Assembly: GCF_001462205.1 (NCBI RefSeq)
Contig: NZ_LKIR01000127.1
Location: 105,551 to 138,147, forward strand
DNA length: 32,597 nt
Source: Haloparvum sedimenti
GTDB taxonomy: Archaea > Halobacteriota > Halobacteria > Halobacteriales > Haloferacaceae
Direction of reading: 5' to 3'
Shown one piece after another: positions 7,928 to 15,981 of this stretch. Made by a program: the position numbers and the translations under genes. How positions within the stretch are numbered: position 1 is the stretch's first letter; each line of letters starts with the position of its first letter. The notes beneath the pieces were generated by a model, which saw nothing but the letters and a program-made list of their open reading frames with translations, searched no databases and was not told where the DNA came from.

Positions 7928-7934
7928 GCTTAAC
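7928..7934 (+). promoter_or_regulatory. TATA-like box of the membrane spermidine-synthase-like gene
   Basis: Reads gcttaac, centred about 28 nt before the ATG at 7959. Confidence 0.55.
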
Positions 7935-7958
7935 ACCGTCGGGCCGTCACCTCCGACG

Positions 7959-9596
7959 ATGACACCCTCGGGGTCCTCCGCCTACCGGAACGTCAGCAAG
8001 CCCGAGGTCGCGGTGTTCGTCTCCGGCGTCGCGAGCATGGGCCTGGAGATCCTCGCGGGCCGCGTCGTCGCCCCCCAGTTCGGAAGCAGCATCTACACGT
8101 GGGGGACGATCATCGGCGTGTTCCTCGCGGCGCTGGCGGCGGGTTACCACCGCGGCGGCCGGCTCGCGGCGCGGGAGGCGAGCGCGGCCGGACTGGCTCG
8201 GCTCCTGCTCGGGACGGCCCTCTGGGTCGCCCTGCTGGTGTTCGCGGGCGACCTGCTCGTTCGCTCGACGGTCCCGCTCCCGCTGCCGAGCCGCGCGGCG
8301 TCGCTGCCCGCGGTCGTGCTGCTGTTCGGTCCGCCGACGTACCTGCTCGGGTTCATCAGCCCCTACGGCGCCGAGCTGATCGACAAGGAGGGGATCGGCG
8401 AGGCCTCGGGCCACGTCTACGCGCTCGGCACCGTGGGCAGCATCGTCGGCGCGTTCGGGACGACGTACTTCCTGATACCCGCGCTCGGCGTCGACGCCAT
8501 CGGCTTCGCGTTCGGCGCCCTCCTCGTCGCGACCGCGGCCCTGCTGGTGGTCCCCGCGCCGTCTCGAGACTCCGTGCTGTCCGTCGCCGGCGCGCTGGTG
8601 ATTCTGCTGGCCGCGCTCGGAAGCGGATCGGTCGGCGTCTCTCCCGCCGGGCAGGTGATCCACGATGAGGAGACCGCCTACCAGGAACTGCAGGTCGTCG
8701 ACGGCGCCGAGACGCGGACGCTGTACCTCGACGGCGAGCGCCACAGCGCGATGGACCGCTCGGACCCGACGCGACACGTCTTCGACTACACCCGCTACTT
8801 CCATCTGCCGTACCTGTTCGCGGACGACCCCGACGACATCGACCGCGTGCTGTTCGTCGGCGGCGGGGGGTTCTCCGGCCCCAAGCGGTTCGCCGCGGAG
8901 TACGACGCAACCGTCGACGTGGTCGAGATCGACCCGGCCGTCGTCGACGTGGCGAAGGAGTACTTCGCGGTCGAGGAGTCCGAGGACCTCCGGATCCACG
9001 AGGGCGACGGCCGGGAGTTCCTCCGCGAGACGAACCACACCTACGACCTGATCGTCCTCGACGCCTACAAGAAGGACAAGGTGCCGTTCCACCTCACCAC
9101 GCGGGAGTTCATGGCCCTGACGAGCGACCGACTCTCCGAGGACGGAATCCTGGTCGCGAACCTGATCTCCGCGCCGAGCGGTCCCGCCTCGCGGTTTTAC
9201 CGCGCCGAGTACGCGACCATGAACGAGGTGTTCCCGCAGGTGTACGCCTTCCCGACCGCCGGTCCCGGCGTGGTCCAGAACATCGAACTCGTCGCGACGA
9301 AGGACGGTGACCGCGTGAGCCAGGCGGCCCTCCGCGAGCGCAACGAGCGCCGGGAGATCGGTCTCGATCTCTCCGAGGAGATCAGCAACTACCGCGCCGA
9401 GGAGGACCCCGGCGACGTGCCGGTGTTGACCGACGAGTACGCCCCCGTGGACGCGCTGCTGGAGCCGATGGCCGGCCAGCGATACGTGATCGAGGAACGC
9501 GAAGCCGACGACGAGGACGACCAGTCGACACCGCGACCGCGGGTCGCCGACCGGGCTTCCCTCGCCCCGGTCGCCGTTGCCGACGGGCGTTTCTGA
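7959..9596 (+). CDS. Membrane-anchored spermidine-synthase-like protein
   Basis: A 545-residue protein in two parts. Residues 15-225 hold about six hydrophobic segments (for example VAVFVSGVASMGLEILAGRV, IIGVFLAALAAGY, LVILLAALGSG), forming the transmembrane domain common to the large spermidine-synthase-like family. Residues about 235-520 form a Rossmann aminopropyl/methyltransferase-type domain: LFVGGGGFSGPKR around 298-310, VEIDPAVVDVAKEYF from 322 and LDAYKKDKVPFHL from 366. The catalytic Asp of true spermidine synthases is replaced here by LDAYKKDK. True polyamine synthesis is therefore doubtful; transfer of another SAM-derived group at the membrane is possible. The ATG at 7959 is chosen over an earlier in-frame one because of the TATA-like box and the NVSKPEVAVFV start. 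Confidence 0.88.
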   Translation: MTPSGSSAYRNVSKPEVAVFVSGVASMGLEILAGRVVAPQFGSSIYTWGTIIGVFLAALAAGYHRGGRLAAREASAAGLARLLLGTALWVALLVFAGDLLVRSTVPLPLPSRAASLPAVVLLFGPPTYLLGFISPYGAELIDKEGIGEASGHVYALGTVGSIVGAFGTTYFLIPALGVDAIGFAFGALLVATAALLVVPAPSRDSVLSVAGALVILLAALGSGSVGVSPAGQVIHDEETAYQELQVVDGAETRTLYLDGERHSAMDRSDPTRHVFDYTRYFHLPYLFADDPDDIDRVLFVGGGGFSGPKRFAAEYDATVDVVEIDPAVVDVAKEYFAVEESEDLRIHEGDGREFLRETNHTYDLIVLDAYKKDKVPFHLTTREFMALTSDRLSEDGILVANLISAPSGPASRFYRAEYATMNEVFPQVYAFPTAGPGVVQNIELVATKDGDRVSQAALRERNERREIGLDLSEEISNYRAEEDPGDVPVLTDEYAPVDALLEPMAGQRYVIEEREADDEDDQSTPRPRVADRASLAPVAVADGRF

Positions 9597-9677
9597 ACCC
9601 GCGGTCGGTTCCGCTTCCATTTCTGAACCCGCGGTCGGTCCCGGCGCCATTTCTGAACCGGGGGCGGGACCCCGCGG
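9590..9677. repeat. Three 30-bp tandem repeats across the stop codon at 9596
   Basis: Units begin at 9590, 9620 and 9650, exactly 30 nt apart. The first two open with tttctgaacccgcggtcggt; the third is diverged after tttctgaacc. The first unit contains the last codons and TGA of the preceding gene, and each later unit repeats TTC TGA in the same frame. A slippage duplication anchored at the stop is the simplest reading. Confidence 0.85.
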
Positions 9678-9707
9678 TTTCAACACCCGGCGCGTCGAGG
9701 TGGCGAT

Positions 9708-10508
9708 ATGTACCTCGCAGATCGGACGTGGCCCGAACTCGGCTCGTACGTCGCCGAGGAGTCGGTCGCGGTCGTTCCGCTCGGCTCGACCGAACAGCAC
9801 GGTCCGCACCTGCCGCTGGCCACCGACCATCTGATCGCGGAGGCGCTCGCGGCGGCCGCGGCCGACCGGACGGGCTTCCTCCGGACGCCGACGATAAATA
9901 TCGGCGTCAGCCCGCACCACCGACAGTTCCACGGGACGATGTGGGTCGACCCGCCCGAGTTCCGCGACTACGTCGAGAGCTTCACGCGCAACCTCGCGTA
10001 CCACGGGGTCGACCGCGTCGTCTACGTCAACGCCCACGGCGGCAACGTCGAGCACCTCCGCGAGGTCGGCCGCCGGCTCTACAAGGACGGCGAGGTGTAC
10101 GCGGTCGAGTGGATGTGGGACGAGTCGATCCCGGGCCTCGTGAACGACCTCTTCGAGCGCAACGGCCCCCACGCCGGCCCGAAGGAGACCGCGATGATCA
10201 CTCACATCGCGCCGGAACTCGTCCGGGAGGAGAAACTCGAGGAAGCGCGCGACGAGGGGCTCGTGAACCTGCGGGACGCCGAGACGGTCGTCCACGGCGC
10301 ACGCACCTACTACGACGCGGCCGACAACTCGCGAAACGGCGCGTTCGGCGACCCGACCGACGTGACCCCGGAGAAGGCCGCGGAGCTGTTCGAGGCCGCG
10401 GCGGACCAGCTGGTGCAGCTGCTGGAGTGGCTCGACGCGCAGCGGATCGAGGACCTGCTCCCGGAACCGCACGTCGACCCGCAACCGGGGAGCCGCCGGG
10501 AGCGGTAG
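9708..10508 (+). CDS. arfB: Creatininase-family amidohydrolase, probable FAPy deformylase ArfB
   Basis: A 266-residue creatininase-fold metal-dependent amidohydrolase. The family metal ligands are present: Glu29 and His31 (GSTEQHGPHLPL), Asp40 (ATDH), His110 (VYVNAHGGN) and Glu160 (HAGPKETAM). In archaea this family includes ArfB, which removes the formyl group from the product of GTP cyclohydrolase III in riboflavin and F420 biosynthesis. The next enzyme, ArfC, is encoded at 19871-20539, and creatinine breakdown is not otherwise indicated. ArfB is therefore the likeliest role, though a different amidase cannot be excluded. A gaggtg Shine-Dalgarno-like sequence lies just before the ATG. Confidence 0.85.
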   Translation: MYLADRTWPELGSYVAEESVAVVPLGSTEQHGPHLPLATDHLIAEALAAAAADRTGFLRTPTINIGVSPHHRQFHGTMWVDPPEFRDYVESFTRNLAYHGVDRVVYVNAHGGNVEHLREVGRRLYKDGEVYAVEWMWDESIPGLVNDLFERNGPHAGPKETAMITHIAPELVREEKLEEARDEGLVNLRDAETVVHGARTYYDAADNSRNGAFGDPTDVTPEKAAELFEAAADQLVQLLEWLDAQRIEDLLPEPHVDPQPGSRRER

Positions 10509-10544
10509 GTCGGCTCCGCAGCTCACGGATCGAAAAGGACCGCT

Positions 10545-11204
10545 TCAGCCGACGTGCGTGGAGACGGCGATGCCCGATCCCACCGGCAACAGCACCGTCT
10601 CGAAGGCGTCGTCCGCGCGGACGGTATCGATGTACTCGGCGATCCCCCGCGTCTCCTTGTCTCCCGGCGGGAGCGCCACGCCCTCTTCGACGTACGCCAA
10701 CAGGTCGCCGAGGTCGATGGGCCCTTCCATCATGTTGTCGGCGACGACGACGCCACCGTCCGCGAGCCGGGGTTTCGTCGCCTCGAACGCCTCGACGTAG
10801 CGGTGTTTCTCGTTGTCGATCAGGACGGCGTCGAAGGGGCCGTCGTAGTCCGCGACGGTCTCCAGCGCGTCGCCGACCGCGAACGTCACGCGGTCGTCCC
10901 ACCCGGCCTCGACCATGAAGTTCGCGCCCGTCTCAGCCTCGTCGGCGTCGAACTCGGTGCAGACGACGCGGTCGGCGCCGCCGCGGACGAACCAGGAGGC
11001 GGAGTAGCCGAAGCCCGAACCGAACTCGAAGACGGTCGCCGCGTCGGTCAGTCGCGCGAGCGTGCGGAGGACCCCGCCCGCGGCCGGCCCGATGATCGGG
11101 AACCCCTGATCGGCCGCCAGATCGGCCATCTCGGCCTGCACGTCCGTGTGCGACTGCGCGGTCGCCGCGAGAAAGCGTTCGGTGTGGTCGGGGAGCACGT
11201 CCAT
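10545..11204 (-). CDS. O-methyltransferase, caffeoyl-CoA/COMT-like family
   Basis: A 219-residue SAM-dependent methyltransferase of the COG4122 type. Motif I is FEFGSGFGYSA around 59-69, followed by CTEFDADEAETGANF (motif II), DDRVTFAVGDALE, and the metal-binding region FDAVLIDNEKHRYVEAF around 124-140 with VVVADNMMEG after it. These proteins methylate catechol-like or other hydroxyl groups; the haloarchaeal substrate is unknown. A longer open frame exists upstream, but it is Ser/Arg-rich and antisense to the SBDS gene. The ATG at 11204 has a good TATA-like box. Confidence 0.9.
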   Translation of the reverse strand: MDVLPDHTERFLAATAQSHTDVQAEMADLAADQGFPIIGPAAGGVLRTLARLTDAATVFEFGSGFGYSASWFVRGGADRVVCTEFDADEAETGANFMVEAGWDDRVTFAVGDALETVADYDGPFDAVLIDNEKHRYVEAFEATKPRLADGGVVVADNMMEGPIDLGDLLAYVEEGVALPPGDKETRGIAEYIDTVRADDAFETVLLPVGSGIAVSTHVG

Positions 11205-11228
11205 GGGTCGCGCTCCGGCGCCGGCGCT

Positions 11229-11236
11229 GTTAAAGG
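11229..11236 (-). promoter_or_regulatory. TATA-like box of the O-methyltransferase gene
   Basis: Minus strand cctttaac, centred about 28 nt before the ATG at 11204. Confidence 0.6.
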
Positions 11237-11296
11237 TGACCGCCGGAGTGCGCCCGCGGCCGGGATCAGCCGTCCGTCGCGGCGCGCTCGCGGTGG

Positions 11297-11306
11297 ACTT
11301 TTTAAG
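11297..11306 (+). promoter_or_regulatory. TATA-like box of the SBDS gene
   Basis: Reads gactttttaa, centred 27 nt before the ATG at 11329. An aggaggt Shine-Dalgarno sequence also lies at 11322-11328, unusual for a start that could be leaderless. Confidence 0.6.
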
Positions 11307-11328
11307 TCCGCGGGCGGTAGCAGGAGGT

Positions 11329-12054
11329 ATGATCTCACTCGACGAGGCCGTTACCGCCCGGCTCGAGTCGCACGGCGAGCGCTTCGAGGTCCTGATCGAC
11401 CCCGACGCGGCGCTGGCGATGAAACGCGGCGAGTTCGACGGTGACCTAGAGGACGTGATCGCGGCCGAGGACGTCTTCGAAAACGCCTCGCGCGGCGACC
11501 GACCGGCCGAGGAGGACTTGGAGGAGGTGTTCGGGACGACCGACCCGATGGAGATAATCCCGCGAGTGGTCCAGGACGGCGAGATCCAGATAACGTCCGA
11601 GCAGCGCGAGGAGATGCAGGAGCAGAAGCGGAAAAAGCTCATCAACACCATCGCGCGGAACGCGGTGAACCCCCAGATGGACAACTCGCCGCACCCGCCC
11701 GAGCGCATCGAGCGCGCGCTCGAGGAGGCCGGCTTCACCGTCGACCCGATGGAGCCGGTCGAGAACCAGATCGACGACGCGCTCGACGCGCTCCGTCCCG
11801 TCATCCCCATCCGCTTCGAGGAGGTGACGATGGCGGTGCGGCTTCCGCCGGAGTACGCCGGGTCCGGTCAGGCGCAGATCCGATCGTTCGGCGACCTGGA
11901 GCGTGAGGAGTGGCAGAACGACGGCTCGTGGGTGGGCGTCCTCACGTTCCCCGCCGGGCTCCAGAACGACCTCTACGACAAGGTCAACGAGCTCACCTCC
12001 GGCGAGGGCGACGCGCGCGTCGTCAAGGACAAAGACGAGCTCAGCACGCGGTGA
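11329..12054 (+). CDS. sbds: Ribosome maturation protein SBDS (Sdo1)
   Basis: A 241-residue member of the SBDS family, which helps release the anti-association factor aIF6 from the large ribosomal subunit. The N-terminal FYSH domain contains RFEVLIDPDAALAMKRGE, the middle domain has the signature SEQREEMQEQKRKKLINTIA followed by NPQMDNSPHPPERIERALEE, and the C-terminal ferredoxin-like domain contains IPIRFEEVTMAVRLP and GSWVGVLTFPAGLQ. Length is normal for archaea. The start is fixed by the aggaggt sequence and the MISLDEAVTARLE N-terminus. It precedes DUF2209 and hflX on the same strand, with a 100-nt gap. Confidence 0.97.
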   Translation: MISLDEAVTARLESHGERFEVLIDPDAALAMKRGEFDGDLEDVIAAEDVFENASRGDRPAEEDLEEVFGTTDPMEIIPRVVQDGEIQITSEQREEMQEQKRKKLINTIARNAVNPQMDNSPHPPERIERALEEAGFTVDPMEPVENQIDDALDALRPVIPIRFEEVTMAVRLPPEYAGSGQAQIRSFGDLEREEWQNDGSWVGVLTFPAGLQNDLYDKVNELTSGEGDARVVKDKDELSTR

Positions 12055-12173
12055 TCCCGTGTCCGGCCACGACCGCGATATCGCACGCGCCGCCGGCCGC
12101 TCGCGCGACGAGCCGCTCGGCGGGTCAGCGCGCGCCAACGGGGTGACGCCGACCCATTCCTGAAGTCGTCGGC

Positions 12174-12530
12174 GTGGACATCAGCGGCCGTCACGAGGAG
12201 AACGGGGAGTACCTGATGGTCGCGGCCGCGGTCCACGCACGGATCGACAGCACGCGGATCCGCTCCGTCGAGGGGATGGGCTTCGCCACCGTCCGCGAGG
12301 GGCCGACGCTGGAGGCGACGCTCGCGCTCGTCGCGGAGGCGGTCGGCGACCTCCCCGAACCGCCCGAGGGCCCCGTCGTCTCCGAGCGCGGCGAGTTCTA
12401 CGAGGAACCGGCCGACGTGGTCGGGCTGAGCTTCCAGCCTGAGTTTAAATACGTCGAGAGCATAGGTGAGCGTGAAACAGTGCAGGCAGCCCACCACGCC
12501 GCGTACGCCGTTCGCGACCTCCTGCTATGA
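12174..12530 (+). CDS. DUF2209 family protein
   Basis: A short archaeal protein of the DUF2209 family, 118 residues from this GTG. Conserved features are VDISGRHEENGEYLMVAAAV at the N-terminus and an acidic C-terminal half ending in HHAAYAVRDLLL. The Asp in the first strand and the following hairpin resemble RNase H-like folds, but no activity is known. The annotated GTG cuts into the first predicted strand: in frame upstream lie codons for IPEVVG. The only plausible earlier start is ATT at 12156, preceded nine bases earlier by a Shine-Dalgarno-like ggggtga. The stop overlaps the hflX start (ATGA), so the two are translationally coupled. Confidence 0.8.
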   Translation: MDISGRHEENGEYLMVAAAVHARIDSTRIRSVEGMGFATVREGPTLEATLALVAEAVGDLPEPPEGPVVSERGEFYEEPADVVGLSFQPEFKYVESIGERETVQAAHHAAYAVRDLLL

Positions 12531-13840
12531 CGGGGGAGCGTGCAGTCGTCGCCAAGCGCGTCGACGCGGGGACCGCGGATCTATCGGAGATCGAGCAGCT
12601 CGCCGGCGCCGCCGGCTACGAGGTCGTCGGCCGCCTCTCGCAGACCCGCGAGGAGGACGCCGCCTACATGTTCGGCGAGGGGAAAGTCGACGAACTCGCC
12701 GCCCTCGTCGAGGAGACGGACGCCGCAGTCGTCATCGTCGACAACGACGTCGGCCCCTACCAGACGTTCAACATCGGCGGCGAACTCCCCGAGGACGCGG
12801 AGGTCGTCGACCGGTTCACCCTCATCCTCGAGATATTCGGCCAGCGCGCGCAGACCCGGAAGGCGCAGCTACAGGTCGAGCTTGCGGAACTCCGCTACGA
12901 ACTCCCGCGCGCCGAGGCGAAGGCCTCCCTCGCGAAGCGGGACGAGCGCCCCGGGTTCATGGGACTCGGCGAGTACGACGAGAGCGTCGAGCGCGACATC
13001 AAGCGACAGATCTCGGAGATCCGCGACGAACTCGCCTCCATCGCGGAGAAGGAACAGCAGCGCCGCGAGCAGCGCCGGGCGTCCGGCTTCGACCTCGTGG
13101 CGCTCGCCGGCTACACGTACGCCGGGAAGTCCACCTTGATGCGCCAGCTCGCGGCCGAACTCGACGTGGACGAGAACGTCGACCGCCACCCTGACCTGGA
13201 GACGACCGCGGAGTCCGAGGACGACCTGTTCACCACCCTCGGAACGACCACGCGCCGCGCGGAGATGGACCGCCGCGACGTGCTCCTGACGGACACGGTC
13301 GGGTTCATCTCGGACCTCCCCCACTGGCTGGTGGAGTCGTTCGAGTCGACGCTCGACTCGGTGTACCGCGCCGACCTCGTCCTGCTCGTGGTCGACGCCA
13401 GCGAGCCGGTCGAGGAGATGCGCGAGAAGCTCGTGACGTGCCACGACACGCTCTACGAGCGCAACGAGGCGCCCGTCGTGACGGTGTTCAACAAGGTCGA
13501 CCGCCTGACCGACGAGGAACTCGACGAGAAGCGCGCCGCCCTCTCGGCGCTGGCACCGAACCCGGAAGCGGTCTCCGCCAAGACCGGCGAGGGCGTCGCC
13601 GCCCTCCGCGACCGCGTCGAGGCCGAGCTGCCGGAGTGGCGGACCGAGCGGCTCGTCCTCCCGCTTTCCGACGACGCGATGAGCGTCGTCTCGTGGATCC
13701 ACGACCACGGCCACGTCGAGGAGGAGGCGTACGCCGGCGACCAGGTGACTGTCACCTTCGACGCGCGGCCGACGGTCGTCTCGCGGGCCCGCTCGAAGGC
13801 GGCGGAGTTGGACGCCGCGGAGCCGGCCGAGTCCGCCTGA
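12527..13840 (+). CDS. hflX: GTPase HflX
   Basis: A 437-residue translational GTPase of the HflX family, which binds the 50S subunit and rescues or splits stalled ribosomes in bacteria. The N-terminal HflX domain (about 1-130) is followed by the helical linker with the typical FGQRAQTRKAQLQVELAELR and the PGFMGLGE segment. The G domain has G1 GYTYAGKS at 195-202, DLFTTLGTTTR as switch I, G3 DTVG at 256-259 and G4 NKVD at 322-325. GYTYAGKS differs slightly from the common GYTNAGKS. Translationally coupled to DUF2209 and close to SBDS, giving a ribosome-linked cluster. Confidence 0.96.
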   Translation: MTGERAVVAKRVDAGTADLSEIEQLAGAAGYEVVGRLSQTREEDAAYMFGEGKVDELAALVEETDAAVVIVDNDVGPYQTFNIGGELPEDAEVVDRFTLILEIFGQRAQTRKAQLQVELAELRYELPRAEAKASLAKRDERPGFMGLGEYDESVERDIKRQISEIRDELASIAEKEQQRREQRRASGFDLVALAGYTYAGKSTLMRQLAAELDVDENVDRHPDLETTAESEDDLFTTLGTTTRRAEMDRRDVLLTDTVGFISDLPHWLVESFESTLDSVYRADLVLLVVDASEPVEEMREKLVTCHDTLYERNEAPVVTVFNKVDRLTDEELDEKRAALSALAPNPEAVSAKTGEGVAALRDRVEAELPEWRTERLVLPLSDDAMSVVSWIHDHGHVEEEAYAGDQVTVTFDARPTVVSRARSKAAELDAAEPAESA

Positions 13841-13883
13841 GGCCGCCGGAACCACGTCCCCACTCCGGTCGGCCTAACTCCGC

Positions 13884-14429
13884 CTACTCCAACTCGTGCT
13901 TCTCCTTCGCGACCACTTCCACGTCCGCGATCCGGGTGTCCGGGTAGTTCCCGCTCGCGTCCTTCTCGGCCGCCTTCACCATGTCCCAGACGACGTTGAG
14001 CCCCGTGGTGACGCCCTCCAGCGCCTCCATCTCGCAGCCGGTCTTGCCGGTCGTCTCGACCGCGACCTCCAGGGTGACGCGGTCGGCGCGCACGTCGAAA
14101 TCGGTGTCGACGTTCGTGATCGGGATCTGATGGCACATCGGGATCGTCTCCCAGGTGTGTTTGACCGCCTGCACGGCGCCCACGCGGGCGGTCGCCAGCA
14201 CGTCGCCCTTCTCCACCGCGTCGGCCCGGATGGCCTCGACCGTCGACGCCGTCAGACGGATCTCGCCGCGCGCGACCGCCCGGCGCGCGGCGTCCGGCTT
14301 CTCGCCCACGTCGACCATCTGCACGTCGCCCTCGGCGGTCGTGTGGGTCAGGTCGTCGCCGGCGTCGCCGCCGGAACCGTCGGCGCGTCCGTCGTCTCTC
14401 CCGGAGTCGCCCGCGGGCTCGTCACTCAT
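13884..14429 (-). CDS. moaC: Cyclic pyranopterin monophosphate synthase MoaC
   Basis: A 181-residue protein that converts the MoaA product into cyclic pyranopterin monophosphate in molybdenum cofactor synthesis. MVDVGEK at 38-44, the substrate-site KHTWETIPMCHQIP around 90-103, GKTGCEMEAL at 128-137 and WDMVKAAEK from 148 are all family signatures. A Gly/Asp-rich extension (1-28) precedes the conserved domain; it may be a haloarchaeal tail, or the start may be internal. Its ATG lies inside the end of the NAD(P)HX repair gene (eight-base overlap), so the two are coupled. No other molybdopterin genes are in the window. Confidence 0.95.
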   Translation of the reverse strand: MSDEPAGDSGRDDGRADGSGGDAGDDLTHTTAEGDVQMVDVGEKPDAARRAVARGEIRLTASTVEAIRADAVEKGDVLATARVGAVQAVKHTWETIPMCHQIPITNVDTDFDVRADRVTLEVAVETTGKTGCEMEALEGVTTGLNVVWDMVKAAEKDASGNYPDTRIADVEVVAKEKHELE

Positions 14430-15879
14430 TACGGAGTGCCTGCGGGAGCCGGTCGATTAAGTCCGTCGCCACGAGCCCGTACCCCCGTTCCTCGACCGCG
14501 GCGTCGCCCGCGCGGCCGTTGGCGTACGCGCCGACCGCGGCCGCGTCGAGCGGGTCCTGCGTCGCCGCCAGCGCGCCCACGGCGCCCGCGAGCACGTCGC
14601 CGGTCCCCCCGACGGTCATGCCGGGGTTTCCCGTCCGGTTGACGCGCAGGTCGTCGCCGTCCGCGATCACGTCGTAGGCGCCCTTCACGAGGAGCGTGTG
14701 CCCGAGCTCCGCGGCGAACTCCCTGACTAGGTCCGCGCGCTCGCGCCAGTCCTCGGCGCTCGGCCCGCCCATCTTCCTGAGTTCGCCCTGATGCGGGGTA
14801 CAGACGAGCGTCGCGTCGGTGTCGACCTCCGGGACGACCTGCAGGGCGTCCGCGTCGACGACCGCCCGGCCCTCGTAGGCGCCGAGGAAGCGCTCGACGA
14901 ACGAGAGGGTGGCGTCCGCGTCGCCGAGTCCGGGGCCGAAGACGACCGCGTCCTGTCCGGCTGCCAGATCCGCGATCCGGTCGAGGTGCGGCGGCGCGAG
15001 CGTCTCGCCCGGGAAGCCGTGGACGATCAGGTTCTCGGAGAACCCCTGCACCTCTCGGGCGACGGACTCGGGGCAGGCGACGCGGACGAGGTCCGCCCCC
15101 GCGCGCAGCGCCGCCCGCGCCGCGAGCGTGGGCGCGCCGGTGTAGGGGCCGCCGCCGACCACCAGCACCTTCCCGTGGTCGCCCTTGTGGCTCTGCGGGT
15201 CGCGGTCGAGCCCGATCAGGTCGCCCGGGCCGGTGAACAGCTCCGCGGCCTCGGGGATGCCGATGTCCGCGACCGTGACGGGGATGCCGAGCTCCGGGAG
15301 GCCGGGCTTGGCGTCGTGGAACGTCACCACGCGGTCGGCGTGGACGGCGACGCGCTCGCCCGCCTCGTTGGCGGCCACGTCGCCCGTGTCCGCGTCGACG
15401 CCCGAGGGCACGTCGACCGCGACGACCGTGGCGCCCGCGTCGCCGAGGTCGGTGACCCGCCGGGCTGCGGTTCGCTCGGGCTCGCGGAGCGCGCCGGTCA
15501 CACCGGTTCCGAGCATCGCGTCGACGATCACGTCCGGATCGCCGAGGTCGAGGTCCGCGGCGTCCGCGACGCTTCGGGCGTCGATCTCCGCTTCCAGAAG
15601 GGCGTCCCAGTTCTCGCGGGCGATGTTCGTCGCGATCGACTCAGGGCGACCGAGCAGGTGGACGGTCACCTCGTACTCGGACAGAAATCGAGCCGCGACG
15701 AAGGCGTCGCCGCCGTTGTTGCCGCGGCCGCAGACGAGCGCCACGGACGCGCCCGGCTCGGCGTGTGCGCGCACCTCGCGCGCGACGGCGTTTCCCGACG
15801 ACTCCATCAACTGCTTGCGCGGCACCCCGAGCGCGGCCGCGTTGGCGTCGACCGCGGCCATCCGGTCTGCGGTGATCAT
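14422..15879 (-). CDS. nnr: Bifunctional NAD(P)H-hydrate epimerase / ADP-dependent dehydratase
   Basis: A 485-residue metabolite-repair enzyme that restores NAD(P)H from its damaged hydrated forms. The N-terminal YjeF_N (NnrE, about 1-215) domain has GRGNNGGD at 51-58, DAMLGTGVTGAL from 120 and VDVPSGVDADTG. The C-terminal ribokinase-like NnrD domain has SHKGDHGKVLVVGG from 230, FGPGLG, TPHQGEL at 361-367 and GGTGDVLAG at 424-432. Both active sites look intact. An upstream in-frame ATG at 15936 is rejected because a TATA-like box at 15903-15910 sits 27 nt before the ATG at 15879. First gene of a unit with moaC. Confidence 0.95.
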   Translation of the reverse strand: MITADRMAAVDANAAALGVPRKQLMESSGNAVAREVRAHAEPGASVALVCGRGNNGGDAFVAARFLSEYEVTVHLLGRPESIATNIARENWDALLEAEIDARSVADAADLDLGDPDVIVDAMLGTGVTGALREPERTAARRVTDLGDAGATVVAVDVPSGVDADTGDVAANEAGERVAVHADRVVTFHDAKPGLPELGIPVTVADIGIPEAAELFTGPGDLIGLDRDPQSHKGDHGKVLVVGGGPYTGAPTLAARAALRAGADLVRVACPESVAREVQGFSENLIVHGFPGETLAPPHLDRIADLAAGQDAVVFGPGLGDADATLSFVERFLGAYEGRAVVDADALQVVPEVDTDATLVCTPHQGELRKMGGPSAEDWRERADLVREFAAELGHTLLVKGAYDVIADGDDLRVNRTGNPGMTVGGTGDVLAGAVGALAATQDPLDAAAVGAYANGRAGDAAVEERGYGLVATDLIDRLPQALRNE

Positions 15880-15902
15880 GTAAAACTCTTCGCCGGCATC
15901 GG

Positions 15903-15910
15903 GATTAAGC
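15903..15910 (-). promoter_or_regulatory. TATA-like box of the nnr-moaC unit
   Basis: Minus strand gcttaatc, centred about 27 nt before the ATG at 15879, and inside the longer alternative frame. It therefore fixes the start. Confidence 0.65.
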
Positions 15911-15981
15911 GTGGGGGCGGCGGTGGATCCCTTCACCGCTTCCGCGACCCCGTCGTCCTGTGCGCCGTGGGCCGCCGTCCG

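Noticed and set aside
7947-10526. 859-codon minus-strand frame
   Set aside because: It spans two well-recognised plus-strand genes and the tandem repeat between them; its product is Arg/His/Val-rich with no family features.
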